From positions 3,737,501-3,801,500 of the forward strand of contig NZ_OY762934.1 of assembly GCF_963667045.1 (NCBI RefSeq): a DNA stretch of 64,000 bases, written 5' to 3'. Origin of the DNA: an uncultured Cohaesibacter sp. GTDB taxonomy: Bacteria > Pseudomonadota > Alphaproteobacteria > Rhizobiales > Cohaesibacteraceae. This document shows, one piece after another, positions 52,481 through 61,105 of the stretch; position 1 is the first letter of the stretch, and each line of letters opens with the position of its first letter. A model generated the notes under the pieces. It did no database searches. It worked only from the letters and a program-made list of their open reading frames with translations, and was not told the origin of the DNA. The position numbers were made by a program, and so were the translations under genes.

Positions 52481-53455
52481 ATGAAAACTCTGCTGAAATA
52501 CTCATTGGCGGCTGCTGTGGCTTTGACGACTATGGTTGGCGCTGCCTGGGCTGACGTGACCATCAAGGTTGCCTACGAGAACAACCCGGGTGAACCGCTC
52601 GATATCGTGGTCAACAAATGGGCCAAGGATCTCGAAGCAAAAAGCAACGGGACCATCAAGCTTGAGCTGTATCCTAGCTCCCAGCTGGGTTCCAAACAGG
52701 ACGTGACCGAACAGGCCATGTTCGGTTCCAACGTCATCACTATCAGTGACGTTGGCTTTCTTGCCGACTTCGTGCCAGACCTTGGCATTCTGTTTGGCCC
52801 TTACCTGACCGAAGACCCGGCAAAGCTCTTCGCTATCTACGAGAGCGACTGGTTCAAGGAAAAGGAAAAGGAACTGAACGAAAAAGGCGTTCATCTGGTC
52901 ATGAAGAACTACCTCTATGGTGTTCGTGAGTTGATCGCCAACAAGCCGGTGCGTACCCCTGAAGACCTGAAGGGTCTGAAGATCCGTACCCCGAACAACG
53001 TTATGCAGATCAAGGCTATCGAAGCCATGGGCGGCACGCCGACCCCGATGCCGCTTGGTGAAGCATACACGGCTCTGTCCCAGGGTATCATCGACGGCGT
53101 CGAGAACCCGCTCGCCGTTATCTACGGTGCAAAATTCCAGGAAGAAGCCAAGTATCTTTCCATGATCAACTACCTGACCAACACGTCCGTGTTCATTGGT
53201 GGTGAAGCCTTCTTCAAGACCCTTGATCCGAAAGATCTGGAACTGATCCAACAGACCGCTTTCGACGCCGGTGTCTACAGCCAGCAGCTGGCTGCTGAAA
53301 GCGAAGCAGACTTCATTGCGAAGTTCAAGGAAGCTGGTGTGGAAGTGATCTATCCTGACGTAGCACCGTTCCGTGAAAAGGCAATGGCTGTCTACACCCA
53401 GTTCCCAGAGTGGAGCGAAGGTCTGTACGACAAAATCCAGGAACAGCTGAAGTAA
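52481..53455 (+). CDS. TRAP transporter periplasmic solute-binding protein (hexuronate/aldonate locus)
   Basis: 324 residues from ATG 52481 (GGGAGG upstream; an earlier in-frame ATG lacks a ribosome binding site). Signal peptide about 1-24, ending AAWADV. It has the DctP signature LKIRTPNNVMQIKAIEAMGGTPTPMPLGEAYTALSQGIIDG, whose Arg binds the ligand carboxylate. In the neighbourhood of uxaAB and a GntR regulator, a hexuronate or aldonate such as galacturonate is the likely ligand. A strong hairpin after the stop probably boosts its level over the membrane subunits. Confidence 0.93.
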   Translation: MKTLLKYSLAAAVALTTMVGAAWADVTIKVAYENNPGEPLDIVVNKWAKDLEAKSNGTIKLELYPSSQLGSKQDVTEQAMFGSNVITISDVGFLADFVPDLGILFGPYLTEDPAKLFAIYESDWFKEKEKELNEKGVHLVMKNYLYGVRELIANKPVRTPEDLKGLKIRTPNNVMQIKAIEAMGGTPTPMPLGEAYTALSQGIIDGVENPLAVIYGAKFQEEAKYLSMINYLTNTSVFIGGEAFFKTLDPKDLELIQQTAFDAGVYSQQLAAESEADFIAKFKEAGVEVIYPDVAPFREKAMAVYTQFPEWSEGLYDKIQEQLK

Positions 53456-53474
53456 GTTCCGGTATAATGCCTCT

Positions 53475-53499
53475 GCCTGTCGCAGTCGCTGCGGCAGGC
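53475..53499 (+). terminator. Intra-operon stem-loop after the TRAP binding-protein gene
   Basis: GCCTGTCGCAG and CTGCGGCAGGC form an 11-base stem (one U-G pair) with a 3-base TCG loop. No T-run follows, so mRNA stabilisation or partial termination is likelier than full termination. Confidence 0.6.
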
Positions 53500-53532
53500 A
53501 CTTTCAACGCCTTGACTTGAAACGGAATTCAA

Positions 53533-54021
53533 ATGTCTATAACGCGTCGAATCTTCACGATTCTGCTGGGCCTGCCACTTGCCTATCTGGTCCTGGCTAC
53601 TTCCTATTCAGTTTTTATGCGCTACTGGATGGAAGATCCCATTTTGTGGATGGAAGAAACGTCCGGCCTTGCCATGATCTGGGTTGTCATGGTCGGAGCA
53701 ATGTGCGCCGAGCGGGATGGCGAGAATCTTTCCATCGCTTTCCTGACCGAACTGATGAGTGAGAAGACCCGGCTGATCTGCTCGGTGGTTGTTTCCCTGA
53801 TCTCGATCGGGTTGCTGCTCTATATCGCCTATCTGGGGCATAGCCTTGCCAACCGTGTCGCATTCAAGCTGACGGGCGTGCTGAAGATCTCCTGGTACTG
53901 GATCGATATTGCCGTGCCGGTTGGTATGGTCGGTGCAGCGGTCTTTGTTGCCATCAATATGGTCAAGAAAATCCGTGGACTGGACCATCAAGAACATAAC
54001 AAGGAAGGAGAAGCAGCATGA
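53533..54021 (+). CDS. TRAP transporter small permease subunit (DctQ)
   Basis: 162 residues, four predicted membrane helices. The family block WMEETSGLAMIWVVMVGAMCAERDGENLSI is clear after helix 1 (LPLAYLVLATSYSVFMRYWM). It forms the small membrane subunit beside DctM. Its stop overlaps the DctM start (ATGA). Unlike the DctQ at 26296 this one has a complete partner set. Confidence 0.92.
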   Translation: MSITRRIFTILLGLPLAYLVLATSYSVFMRYWMEDPILWMEETSGLAMIWVVMVGAMCAERDGENLSIAFLTELMSEKTRLICSVVVSLISIGLLLYIAYLGHSLANRVAFKLTGVLKISWYWIDIAVPVGMVGAAVFVAINMVKKIRGLDHQEHNKEGEAA

Positions 54022-55301
54022 CCTGGCTGTGGATCATCCCTCTCATGTTGTTGGCCTTCGCCCTCAACATGCGCCTCTATCTCGGCATCCTTTTGGCCGT
54101 TCTCTGCTACTTCACCTTTTTCTCCTTCACGCCCCCTGAAATCGCTATTCAGCGTTTTATCGCGCCGGCGCTGAACACATCGCTGCTGGCCATTCCGTTC
54201 TTCGTCATGCTCGGCACGCTGATGGCCCATTCCGGGGTTGCTGAACGCATCATCGACGTTGCGCTGCTGCTGGTTGGCCGTATTCGTGGCGGTCTTGCCC
54301 TGACCAACATTCTGGTATCCAGCCTTCTGGGCGGTCTTTCCGCATCGAACCTTGCCGACAGCGCCATGTTGACCCGCATGATGGTTCCGGAAATGGAACG
54401 TCATGGCTATGACCGTGGCTTCTCTGCAGCCGTAACCGCAGCAGGTTCGCTGATCACGCCAATCATTCCTCCCGGAATTGCGCTGATCATCTACGCCCTG
54501 ATCGCCGACGTTTCCGTTGCCTCCATGTTCATGGCAGGTATCATTCCCGGCCTGCTCTGCGCCTTCCTCCTGATGGTTACCGCCTATCTGGTTTCGGTCA
54601 AGCGCGGCTACTTGCCAAAGAGCATGAAGCGCCCGACCCCACGTGAAGCTGGCGTTACGCTGCTGCGCTCGTGGCCGGCCTTCCTGCTGATCATCGTCAT
54701 CATTGGCGGTATCCGTCTTGGCATCTTCACGCCAACGGAAGCCGGTGCGGTCGCTGTGCTCGCCATCATCCTGATCGGTACCCTGCTGCACCGCACGATG
54801 ACCTTTGGTGACATTCTCAACTCGATCTATTCCGCTGGCAAGTCCACGGCATCCGTGCTGCTGATCATCATGGCCAGTGGTGCTCTTGGCTGGATCTTCT
54901 CGAACGAAAAGGCCGGTCTGGCATTCGCCGAGATGATCACGCATTTCACCACCAACAAGTATCTGTTCCTTATCACGCTCAACATTGCCCTGCTGTTCTT
55001 TGGCATGTTGATCGAGGGAACGGCGCTGATGATCATTCTGGTGCCGCTGCTTAAGCCGACTCTGATGAGCATGGGGATCGATCCGGTGCATTTCGGCATC
55101 ATCATGATCCTCAACATGTCCATCGGCACGCTGACGCCGCCGGTTGGTACGGTGATGCTGGTCGTCTCTCAGCTTGCCAAGGTGGACGTGATGCGTTTCA
55201 CCAAGGCTGCGGTGCCATTCTACATCGCCCTGTTCATCGCGCTCGGTCTGGTGATCTTCATTCCGGAGATCTCCCTGCTACTGCCACATTTGAGCCAATA
55301 G
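54018..55301 (+). CDS. TRAP transporter large permease subunit (DctM)
   Basis: 427 residues with about eleven or twelve membrane segments. It shows the DctM motifs AIPFFVMLGTLMAHSGVAERIID, GGLALTNILVSSLLGGLSASNLADSAML, TAAGSLITPIIPPGIALIIYALIADVSVASMF and LNMSIGTLTPPVGTVMLVV. It carries the substrate and sodium translocation path. It completes the P-Q-M operon and is followed by a strong terminator. Confidence 0.95.
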   Translation: MTWLWIIPLMLLAFALNMRLYLGILLAVLCYFTFFSFTPPEIAIQRFIAPALNTSLLAIPFFVMLGTLMAHSGVAERIIDVALLLVGRIRGGLALTNILVSSLLGGLSASNLADSAMLTRMMVPEMERHGYDRGFSAAVTAAGSLITPIIPPGIALIIYALIADVSVASMFMAGIIPGLLCAFLLMVTAYLVSVKRGYLPKSMKRPTPREAGVTLLRSWPAFLLIIVIIGGIRLGIFTPTEAGAVAVLAIILIGTLLHRTMTFGDILNSIYSAGKSTASVLLIIMASGALGWIFSNEKAGLAFAEMITHFTTNKYLFLITLNIALLFFGMLIEGTALMIILVPLLKPTLMSMGIDPVHFGIIMILNMSIGTLTPPVGTVMLVVSQLAKVDVMRFTKAAVPFYIALFIALGLVIFIPEISLLLPHLSQ

Positions 55302-55319
55302 GCTCTAGAACAGATCAAA

Positions 55320-55354
55320 CAAAAAGCCCCGTGGAGCGATCCACGGGGCTTTTT
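55320..55354. terminator. Strong bidirectional terminator, TRAP operon and gntR
   Basis: AGCCCCGTGG pairs with CCACGGGGCT (55325-55334, 55341-55350), with A-run before and TTTTT after. It can end both the plus-strand TRAP operon and the convergent gntR transcript. Confidence 0.88.
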
Positions 55355-55456
55355 CGTGTCTGTCTGGCTGTTTGCGATCACCTGCCAGAGTCAGGTAGAG
55401 GCAGGCTGGAGGCCGGGCGCGCAGACGCATCGATGCCGAGGAGCTGGGTGTGTTTC

Positions 55457-56206
55457 TTACCGCGCAGCTTCTGGGGCCGCATCGGCCCCGTTGTCGCTGC
55501 CATTCTTGGAAAAGAAGTCGGGGTTTTTTCTGACCCAGCTCTGGACGCCGGAAACATGGGCATACATGGCGTATTTTGCCCCTTCGACATCCTGAGCCTC
55601 GATGCAGTTGAGCACAGCCTCATGCTCGATGCGCAGGTTGTTGGTGGCGCTTTCGGTCAGCCGGTTGCGCCAGATGCGGGCACGCAGGGCAGGGGCAGAG
55701 ACCACATTGAGCAGGGACGCCATGATCGGGTTCTTGGTCGTTTCCGCAATGATATGGTGGAATTCGGAGTCCTTCTTGAGCAGGGTGTCCGTATCCTCGG
55801 CCCTGACCATCGCCATGTGGCATTTCTTGAGCCGGTCGAGATCGGCCTTGGTGCGCCGGGCGGCGGCGATGGCCGTGGTGTGCAGTTCCATGAGAATGCG
55901 GATTTCGAGGAACCAGAGCACGGCTTCCGGTCCCGAGACGTCAACAGCGAAGCGCAAGGTTTCGATCATCTGGGTCGGATCCAGTCCGGAGACATAGGTT
56001 CCATCGCCCTGTCGGGCTTCAAGAATCTTCATTGCACTCATGGCGCGAACGGCTTCTCTGAGAGAGTTGCGCGAAACACCGAGCTGGGCTGAGAATTCCG
56101 TCTCGTTCGGCAGTCGATCCCCCGGCTTGATTTCACCGGATCGAATCAGATTCTGAACCAGGGAAATGGCCAAATCCACCTTTGGGCTACTCATGTTCGT
56201 GGGCAC
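55457..56206 (-). CDS. GntR-family (FCD) transcriptional regulator
   Basis: 249 residues from 56206; MSSPK at 56194 is an alternative start four codons in. N-terminal winged helix (KPGDRLPNETEFSAQLGVSRNSLREAVRAMSAMKILEARQGDGTYV, about 27-73) and a C-terminal all-helical FCD domain whose metal/ligand site residues appear in MELHTT, DSEFHHII and EHEAVLNCIE. UxuR/ExuR-like regulators of hexuronate genes belong to this group. It is likely the repressor of the uxaAB, TRAP and dehydrogenase units, acting at CATnnnATG palindromes. Released by a uronate or aldonate; the effector is inference. Confidence 0.92.
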   Translation of the reverse strand: MPTNMSSPKVDLAISLVQNLIRSGEIKPGDRLPNETEFSAQLGVSRNSLREAVRAMSAMKILEARQGDGTYVSGLDPTQMIETLRFAVDVSGPEAVLWFLEIRILMELHTTAIAAARRTKADLDRLKKCHMAMVRAEDTDTLLKKDSEFHHIIAETTKNPIMASLLNVVSAPALRARIWRNRLTESATNNLRIEHEAVLNCIEAQDVEGAKYAMYAHVSGVQSWVRKNPDFFSKNGSDNGADAAPEAAR

Positions 56207-56659
56207 CTCTTCGAAGAATGACGGAACCCTACATTAGCAATTGGTGGCTGTAAGTCAATGATCCTATCAATGGCAAAAAAATAGCGCAAATCACCCCGAA
56301 TTTTCCAGTGGTTATTGACATTCATCCCATGAATATGTCATAAACATCCCATCAATGATGGATATTGGGGAAAAGCGTCAGGTAAAACTCCGAATTTTTC
56401 CGTATTCATGGGAGCTATCTTTAAAAATGCGTTGAGAAGCATCCAAGAGTTATCAAACATGCCCGGGCGGTCGAGACGGGCCTGATGATCGACGTAAAGC
56501 CTTCAATCACAGGTCAAATCCTCCCAAGACGCTTGGTTTCACCGCGCCTCCCCTCAAGAGGTGAGTGGTTCCAAAGGTCTCCTGCCCGGGCGTGACACCA
56601 ATACCAAGAATTGGGGGCGGGTGCCGTTCCCGAAAGAAATATCGTTAAGGAGTTAAGTG
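56207..56659. promoter_or_regulatory. Divergent regulatory region between gntR and the dehydrogenase gene
   Basis: 453 bases without a gene. They hold TTGACA (56315-56320) facing the dehydrogenase, a perfect operator-like palindrome (56321-56333), a related partial site at 56343-56355 and a half site at 56405-56412. AAGGAG at 56647-56652 is the ribosome binding site of the dehydrogenase gene. The long leader may carry further control; I see no known riboswitch. Confidence 0.5.
56321..56333. promoter_or_regulatory. GntR operator (symmetric copy)
   Basis: TTCAT-CCC-ATGAA is a perfect 5-base palindrome with a 3-base centre. It lies between a -35-like TTGACA and a CATAAA (56339-56344), where a bound repressor would block polymerase. 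It is the best copy of a motif found at two other promoters of this locus. Confidence 0.65.
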
Positions 56660-57676
56660 ATGAAAGCACTTTGCATTGTAGATGCTGAGAAAAGTGAAGT
56701 TCGCGATGTCGAACCAATGACCATGGGGCCGGACGATGTGGTCGTTCAGGTCTCTTACGTTGGCTTCTGCGGCAGTGACCTCAACACTTATATGGGCAAG
56801 AACCCGCTGGTTCAGCTGCCGCGCATTCCCGGTCATGAAGCATCCGGCTTCATTGTCGAAAAAGGGGCCAATGTCAGCGCAGATCTGAAGATCGGCCAGT
56901 CTGTCATCCTGTGGCCATACTCCGCATGTGGCCATTGCAGCAGCTGCCGTGCCGGTCGTTACAATGCTTGCCGCTACAACGAAACCCTCGGCGTTCAGCG
57001 CGATGGTGCGCTGCGTGAGAAGATGGTCATCCGCGCCGACTGTGTTGTTCCGAACGATAGCCTGAGCCCGAAACGTCAGGTTCTGGTCGAGCCGCTTTCC
57101 GTTGGCTTCCATGCTGCGGCCCGCGGCCGTACACAGGCTGGCGAAACCGTGGTTGTTCTGGGCTGCGGCATGATCGGCGTTGGCGCAATCATGGGCGCGG
57201 CTTCCCGCGGCGCGCGTGTCATCGCCGTTGATACCAGCGCCGACAAGGAAGCCATTGCGAAACTGGCTGGTGCTTCCGAGTTCCTCAGCCTCAGCGGTGA
57301 AGAGCTGGTCAAGAAAGTCAACGAACTGACTGACGACAACGGCGCCAATGTGGTCATCGAAGCTGTTGGTCTGCCGATCACCTTCACCACTGCTGTTGAC
57401 ATCGCCTGCTTCTGCGGTCGCGTCGTCTACGTTGGATACTCCAAGGCTCCGGTTACCTATGAAACCAAGTTCTTCAACCTCAAGGAACTGGACATCATGG
57501 GCTCCCGCAACGCCATGCGCGAAGACTTTGACGCGGTTATCGCAGCCCTGCTGAAGATGGGCGATGACATGGACAAGTTGATCACCAGGACCTTCCCGAT
57601 GGATGAAGCCGCCGAAGTGCTGCCTTATTGGGAAAAGAACAAGAACGACGTTCTCAAGCTGGTTGTTGAACTCTGA
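56660..57676 (+). CDS. Zinc-dependent sugar-acid/polyol dehydrogenase (MDR family)
   Basis: 338 residues; ATG 56660 is preferred to the GTG at 56657 because AAGGAG is then 7 bases upstream. Catalytic zinc ligands Cys37 (GFCGSD), His59 and Glu60 (GHEAS); structural zinc cysteines in CGHCSSCRAGRYNAC; Rossmann motif VVLGCGMIGVGA. The MGSRNA tail motif is shared with L-galactonate 5-dehydrogenase (LgoD) and L-idonate dehydrogenase types. Beside uxaA and uxaB a product of tagaturonate is attractive, making this L-galactonate oxidoreductase-like. The substrate is inferred from context, not proven by sequence. Confidence 0.86.
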   Translation: MKALCIVDAEKSEVRDVEPMTMGPDDVVVQVSYVGFCGSDLNTYMGKNPLVQLPRIPGHEASGFIVEKGANVSADLKIGQSVILWPYSACGHCSSCRAGRYNACRYNETLGVQRDGALREKMVIRADCVVPNDSLSPKRQVLVEPLSVGFHAAARGRTQAGETVVVLGCGMIGVGAIMGAASRGARVIAVDTSADKEAIAKLAGASEFLSLSGEELVKKVNELTDDNGANVVIEAVGLPITFTTAVDIACFCGRVVYVGYSKAPVTYETKFFNLKELDIMGSRNAMREDFDAVIAALLKMGDDMDKLITRTFPMDEAAEVLPYWEKNKNDVLKLVVEL

Positions 57677-57749
57677 GACAGGTGTTCTCCTGCCCTGTGG
57701 CGGCAGTTTCCGGGGTGACCGGAAGAAAACAAGTCTGACCTGAAACGAA

Positions 57750-57788
57750 GCAGGGGCGAATTGCGTGAAAGCGGTTCGCCCCTGTTTT
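57750..57788 (+). terminator. Intrinsic terminator after the dehydrogenase gene
   Basis: CAGGGGCGAA (57751-57760) pairs perfectly with TTCGCCCCTG (57775-57784), followed by TTTT. The 14-base loop is unremarkable. It separates the dehydrogenase from the lactonase gene. Confidence 0.75.
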
Positions 57789-57999
57789 GCATCGAGCTGG
57801 CAGGCCGATGCTGGCCGCGCCCCAGCGATGGGTGCAAGCTGGAACGGCTCAAAAATTGCGGAAATCTGAGCTTCTTGCGAGAAAGCGCGCAACAGATATG
57901 CGGGAATCCGCATGCGATTTGTCATATCCACCCTGTGATCGAATTCAGGAGTTGATAGCCTCTGGTCAACACGAAGACCAAGAGAGTGGGAGCAGGAAC
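57789..57999. other. Short leader before the lactonase gene
   Basis: About 210 bases after the terminator with no supported gene. They must hold the promoter of the lactonase-ABC operon, but I cannot pick out convincing boxes or a copy of the CATnnnATG motif. GGGAG at 57988-57992 is the ribosome binding site. Confidence 0.35.
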
Positions 58000-58905
58000 G
58001 TGCCAACAGCGGAGATTTATCGTTTTAGCGACGACTATATGCAATTGACCTTGCCGGGCGCTTCAATCGAGCGACTGAATACGGGTAACTTGTGGGCCGA
58101 AGGTCCGGTCTATTTCCCTGCAGGAGATTTTCTCATCTGGTCGGACATTCCCAACGACTGTCAATGGCAGTGGGTGCCCGGTCTTGGTTGTCGGGTCTAC
58201 AGCCACCACTCCAACAATTCCAACGGTAACACGCGGGATCGTCAGGGGCGGCTGGTTTCGTGCCAGCATCTGACGCGCTCGGTTGTCCGGACCGAGTGGG
58301 ATGGCAGTACCACGACCCTTGCCGATGGTCATGCTGGCAAAGCCCTCAATTCCCCCAATGACGCGATCGTTGCGTCTGACGGGGCGGTCTGGTTCACGGA
58401 CCCCAGCTACGGCATCCTCAGCGACTATGAAGGCAAGAAGAGCACGCCGGAACAGGCGGGCTGCTATGTCTACCGCATTGATCCGGATACCGGCACTGTG
58501 ACGGCCATGATAACCTCGCTGAAAATGCCGAACGGGTTGGCATTTTCACCAGATGAAAAAACGCTTTATGTGGCAGACTCCAGCCGGTCGCACTATAGCG
58601 ATGGCTATCATCACATCTTTGCCTTCGATGTCAGGACGGACTGGTCGCTGAGCAATCAGCGGGTCTTTGCCGAGATCGAGCATGGCGTGCCCGATGGTAT
58701 GCGGACCGATGAACTGGGCAATCTCTGGTCTTCATCGGCAAGGGGGGTCGAGACCTACGGGCCGGATGGCTCGCACAAGGGCTATATCGCAATACCGGAA
58801 ACAGTTTCAAATCTTTGTTTTGGTGGCAGGAAGCGCAATCGCCTCTTCATCACGGCGTCGACATCCGTCTATGCCGTCTATGTTGCCGTCAAAGGGAGTG
58901 AGTAG
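58000..58905 (+). CDS. SMP-30/gluconolactonase-type sugar lactonase
   Basis: 301 residues from a GTG at 58000, with GGGAG 7 bases upstream; the longer frame upstream would cross the terminator and gives an untypical N-terminus. Six-bladed propeller of the SMP-30/gluconolaconase/LRE-like region, with metal ligand Glu in LWAEGPVYF, Asn in LNSPNDAIV and Asp in YVADSS. It opens an aldono-lactone to the acid in a calcium- or zinc-dependent step. No signal peptide, so cytosolic. It may supply the aldonate used by the dehydrogenase encoded just upstream. First gene of the ABC operon. Confidence 0.88.
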   Translation: MPTAEIYRFSDDYMQLTLPGASIERLNTGNLWAEGPVYFPAGDFLIWSDIPNDCQWQWVPGLGCRVYSHHSNNSNGNTRDRQGRLVSCQHLTRSVVRTEWDGSTTTLADGHAGKALNSPNDAIVASDGAVWFTDPSYGILSDYEGKKSTPEQAGCYVYRIDPDTGTVTAMITSLKMPNGLAFSPDEKTLYVADSSRSHYSDGYHHIFAFDVRTDWSLSNQRVFAEIEHGVPDGMRTDELGNLWSSSARGVETYGPDGSHKGYIAIPETVSNLCFGGRKRNRLFITASTSVYAVYVAVKGSE

Positions 58906-58979
58906 GAAAGACCGTTGGCCAATTGGCTGGCGGGAAGGACTGACAATCGGAGTTGAACATTTTTCAATGGGAGTAAGAA

Positions 58980-60002
58980 ATGTCCAATAAGAAGGAAAGA
59001 GCCGAACAGGAAGGTCGCCGTGATTTTCTCAAGGGAGTGGTGCTTGGCTCGGCCGCTCTTGGCAGTGGTCTGGTAACCCCTGGTCTCGTTATCGGTGAGA
59101 GCGGAAGGGCCATGGCCGCACAGGATGAGCGGGTCAAGATGGCCTTTGTCCAGATCCAGCCGCACACTGTGTCGTCAGCCTGGAGCGTCGGACTGGAGGA
59201 AGTCCTCTCGACCCAGCAGACCATCGACTATAAGCAACTGGACGGCCAGAACAAGGTCGAGGTGCAGGTCAGCCTGATGGATACGCTGATCAACGAGGGG
59301 GCCAAGGTCATTTTCCTGCAGCCCATTGACAGCGTGGCGCTCGGGCCGTCCATCAAGAAGGCACGCCGTCGCGGCATCGCCGTCATCACCCTCAACATCG
59401 ACGCTTCCGAGGAACATGCCGCCCATGTGGAAATGAACCACTATTACGGTGCCATGGACATTGCCAAGGAAATGGGCAAACGGATGGGAGGCAAGGGCAA
59501 GGTCGCCATTCTCAATGCGCCTCCGGGCATCATCATCCGTGACCAGCGCACCAACGGTTTTGTTGACGGCATGAAGAAATATTATCCCGACATCCAGATC
59601 GCCGCTGATCAGGTTGCCGACTGGTCGCGCAAGAAGGCCCAGGATGTGCTGTCCAACATTCTGACCGCCCAGCCCGACATCACGGGTGTTTACGGGGTCA
59701 ACGACTCCATGGCGCTTGGTGGTGTTGACGTCTGCAAGCAGAAGGGCATTCTCGACAAGATGGTGATCTTCGGCAACGACGGCGAAACCGCAGCCCTTGA
59801 ATCGATCGAAAGGGGCGAGCTGACCGGCACCCAGTTTACCGATGTCTATCAGCAGGGCCGCTTTGCTGCCGCAGCCGCATCGGTCTTCGTTTCCGGTGGC
59901 GTGACGGCAAAAGAGTTCAAACGGCAGGGCAAGCTGCTGATGCCTTATGTTATCGCAACCTCCGAGACGGTCGGTTCCATTCAGCCGGCCCAGCGCTGGT
60001 AG
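58980..60002 (+). CDS. Sugar ABC transporter binding protein with twin-arginine signal
   Basis: 340 residues, type-I periplasmic binding protein (RbsB-like). The N-terminus carries a Tat motif (GRRDFLKG, about 12-19) before the hydrophobic stretch VVLGSAALGSGLVTPGLV and a likely cleavage after AMAAQ. Most sugar-binding proteins use Sec, so folding before export is implied. Ligand-site blocks VIFLQPIDSVALGPSIKKARRRGIAVITLN and GVYGVNDSMALGGVDV are intact. Upstream lactonase and downstream transporter genes suggest a sugar that enters as, or is oxidised to, a lactone. A strong hairpin follows. Confidence 0.91.
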   Translation: MSNKKERAEQEGRRDFLKGVVLGSAALGSGLVTPGLVIGESGRAMAAQDERVKMAFVQIQPHTVSSAWSVGLEEVLSTQQTIDYKQLDGQNKVEVQVSLMDTLINEGAKVIFLQPIDSVALGPSIKKARRRGIAVITLNIDASEEHAAHVEMNHYYGAMDIAKEMGKRMGGKGKVAILNAPPGIIIRDQRTNGFVDGMKKYYPDIQIAADQVADWSRKKAQDVLSNILTAQPDITGVYGVNDSMALGGVDVCKQKGILDKMVIFGNDGETAALESIERGELTGTQFTDVYQQGRFAAAAASVFVSGGVTAKEFKRQGKLLMPYVIATSETVGSIQPAQRW

Positions 60003-60019
60003 TTCGGCATTGTCCATTG

Positions 60020-60048
60020 AAACCGCTGCCCACCGGGCAGCGGTTTTT
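60020..60048 (+). terminator. Stem-loop with T-run after the ABC binding-protein gene
   Basis: AACCGCTGCCC and GGGCAGCGGTT form a perfect 11-base stem with a 3-base loop and TTTTT. It is a full intrinsic terminator in form, yet the permease gene follows 30 bases later, so it likely gives partial termination. Confidence 0.72.
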
Positions 60049-60077
60049 CCACTCACCTCTCGCGCAGGGTTCTCAAT

Positions 60078-61103
60078 ATGGTACGCCTCCGCCAGTTGCC
60101 CAACATCGAGTTGTTGGCATTTTTCGTACTTCTGTACGCCTTCTTCTGTTTCTATGCCCCGCATTTCAATACCGCATCCAATCTGGAGAATCTGCTCGTT
60201 GGCTATTCCTTCATTGCGGTGCTGGCGATCGGGCAGTCCTTTCCGATCATGGTGCGCGGCATCGATCTAAGCATCGGCTCGATCATGGCGCTTGGCGGCA
60301 TGGTGCTGTTCGACCTCAGCGTCATCTATGAGGTGCCGGGCTATGTGGTCATTCCGGCGGTGCTGCTGATCTGCCTTCTGGCCGGATTGCTGAACGGGGC
60401 GCTGGTCGTCTGGCTGCGCCTGCAGCCGTTTGTTGCGACGCTGTCGACGCTGGCGGCCTATCGTGGCGTCGTCTATGCGATTTCTGGCCGGCAGCTGTTT
60501 CCGGAAATGGCCACCAAACCGATCACCGACCCGTGGCTGACGGGCATGGATTCCTATCTCGATATCGGTGGCATCACCGGGCTTGACCAGTATATGGAAA
60601 TGCCCTGGCTGCCGCTGTCCTTCTTTCTGCTGGTCGGCATTTTCCTCCTTATCCAGACGATGCACAGCAAGACGCAGTTTGGCATGAATTTCAAGATTGT
60701 CGGCGGCAACCCGGAAGCGGCGCGGCTGGCGGGCATCAATGTCAAGTTGACGATCCTCAGCGCCTATGGCCTGTCCGGATTGAGCGCCGGTATTGCCGCG
60801 ATCATTCTGGTGACGCGCCTGACGACGGCGACAGAGGCGCTGGGCAACGGCATGGAACTGACGGCCATTGCCTCGGCTGTCATCGGTGGCATCAGCCTGC
60901 AGGGTGGCATCGGCAATGCCTTCGGGCCGATCATCGGCGCGATGCTGCTTGGCATCATCCTGCTAGGCCTTACGCTGCTCGGCATCTCGCAGTTCGTCCA
61001 GCAAGTCATTTCTGGCCTGATCCTCATTGGCGCGATCGGATATGACAAGCTTCTGTCCGACTTCCGGATGCGCAAGGCCCGCGCCATGCAGAGTGGGAGT
61101 TGA
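60078..61103 (+). CDS. Sugar ABC transporter permease 1 (second importer)
   Basis: 341 residues, RbsC family with about eight to ten membrane helices. Motifs include AIGQSFPIMVRGIDLSIGSIMALGGMVLF, GLNGALVVWLRLQPFVATLSTLAAYRGV, the coupling segment IVGGNPEAARLAGINVKLT and AIASAVIGGISLQGGIGNAFG. It overlaps no gene but ends next to the ATPase start, which lies 2 bases after the stop. Pore half of the importer; partner at 62620. Confidence 0.94.
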   Translation: MVRLRQLPNIELLAFFVLLYAFFCFYAPHFNTASNLENLLVGYSFIAVLAIGQSFPIMVRGIDLSIGSIMALGGMVLFDLSVIYEVPGYVVIPAVLLICLLAGLLNGALVVWLRLQPFVATLSTLAAYRGVVYAISGRQLFPEMATKPITDPWLTGMDSYLDIGGITGLDQYMEMPWLPLSFFLLVGIFLLIQTMHSKTQFGMNFKIVGGNPEAARLAGINVKLTILSAYGLSGLSAGIAAIILVTRLTTATEALGNGMELTAIASAVIGGISLQGGIGNAFGPIIGAMLLGIILLGLTLLGISQFVQQVISGLILIGAIGYDKLLSDFRMRKARAMQSGS

Positions 61104-61105
61104 TC

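Noticed and set aside
55331-56092. 253-codon plus-strand open frame opposite gntR
   Set aside because: Antisense to a gene with a clear winged helix and FCD domain.
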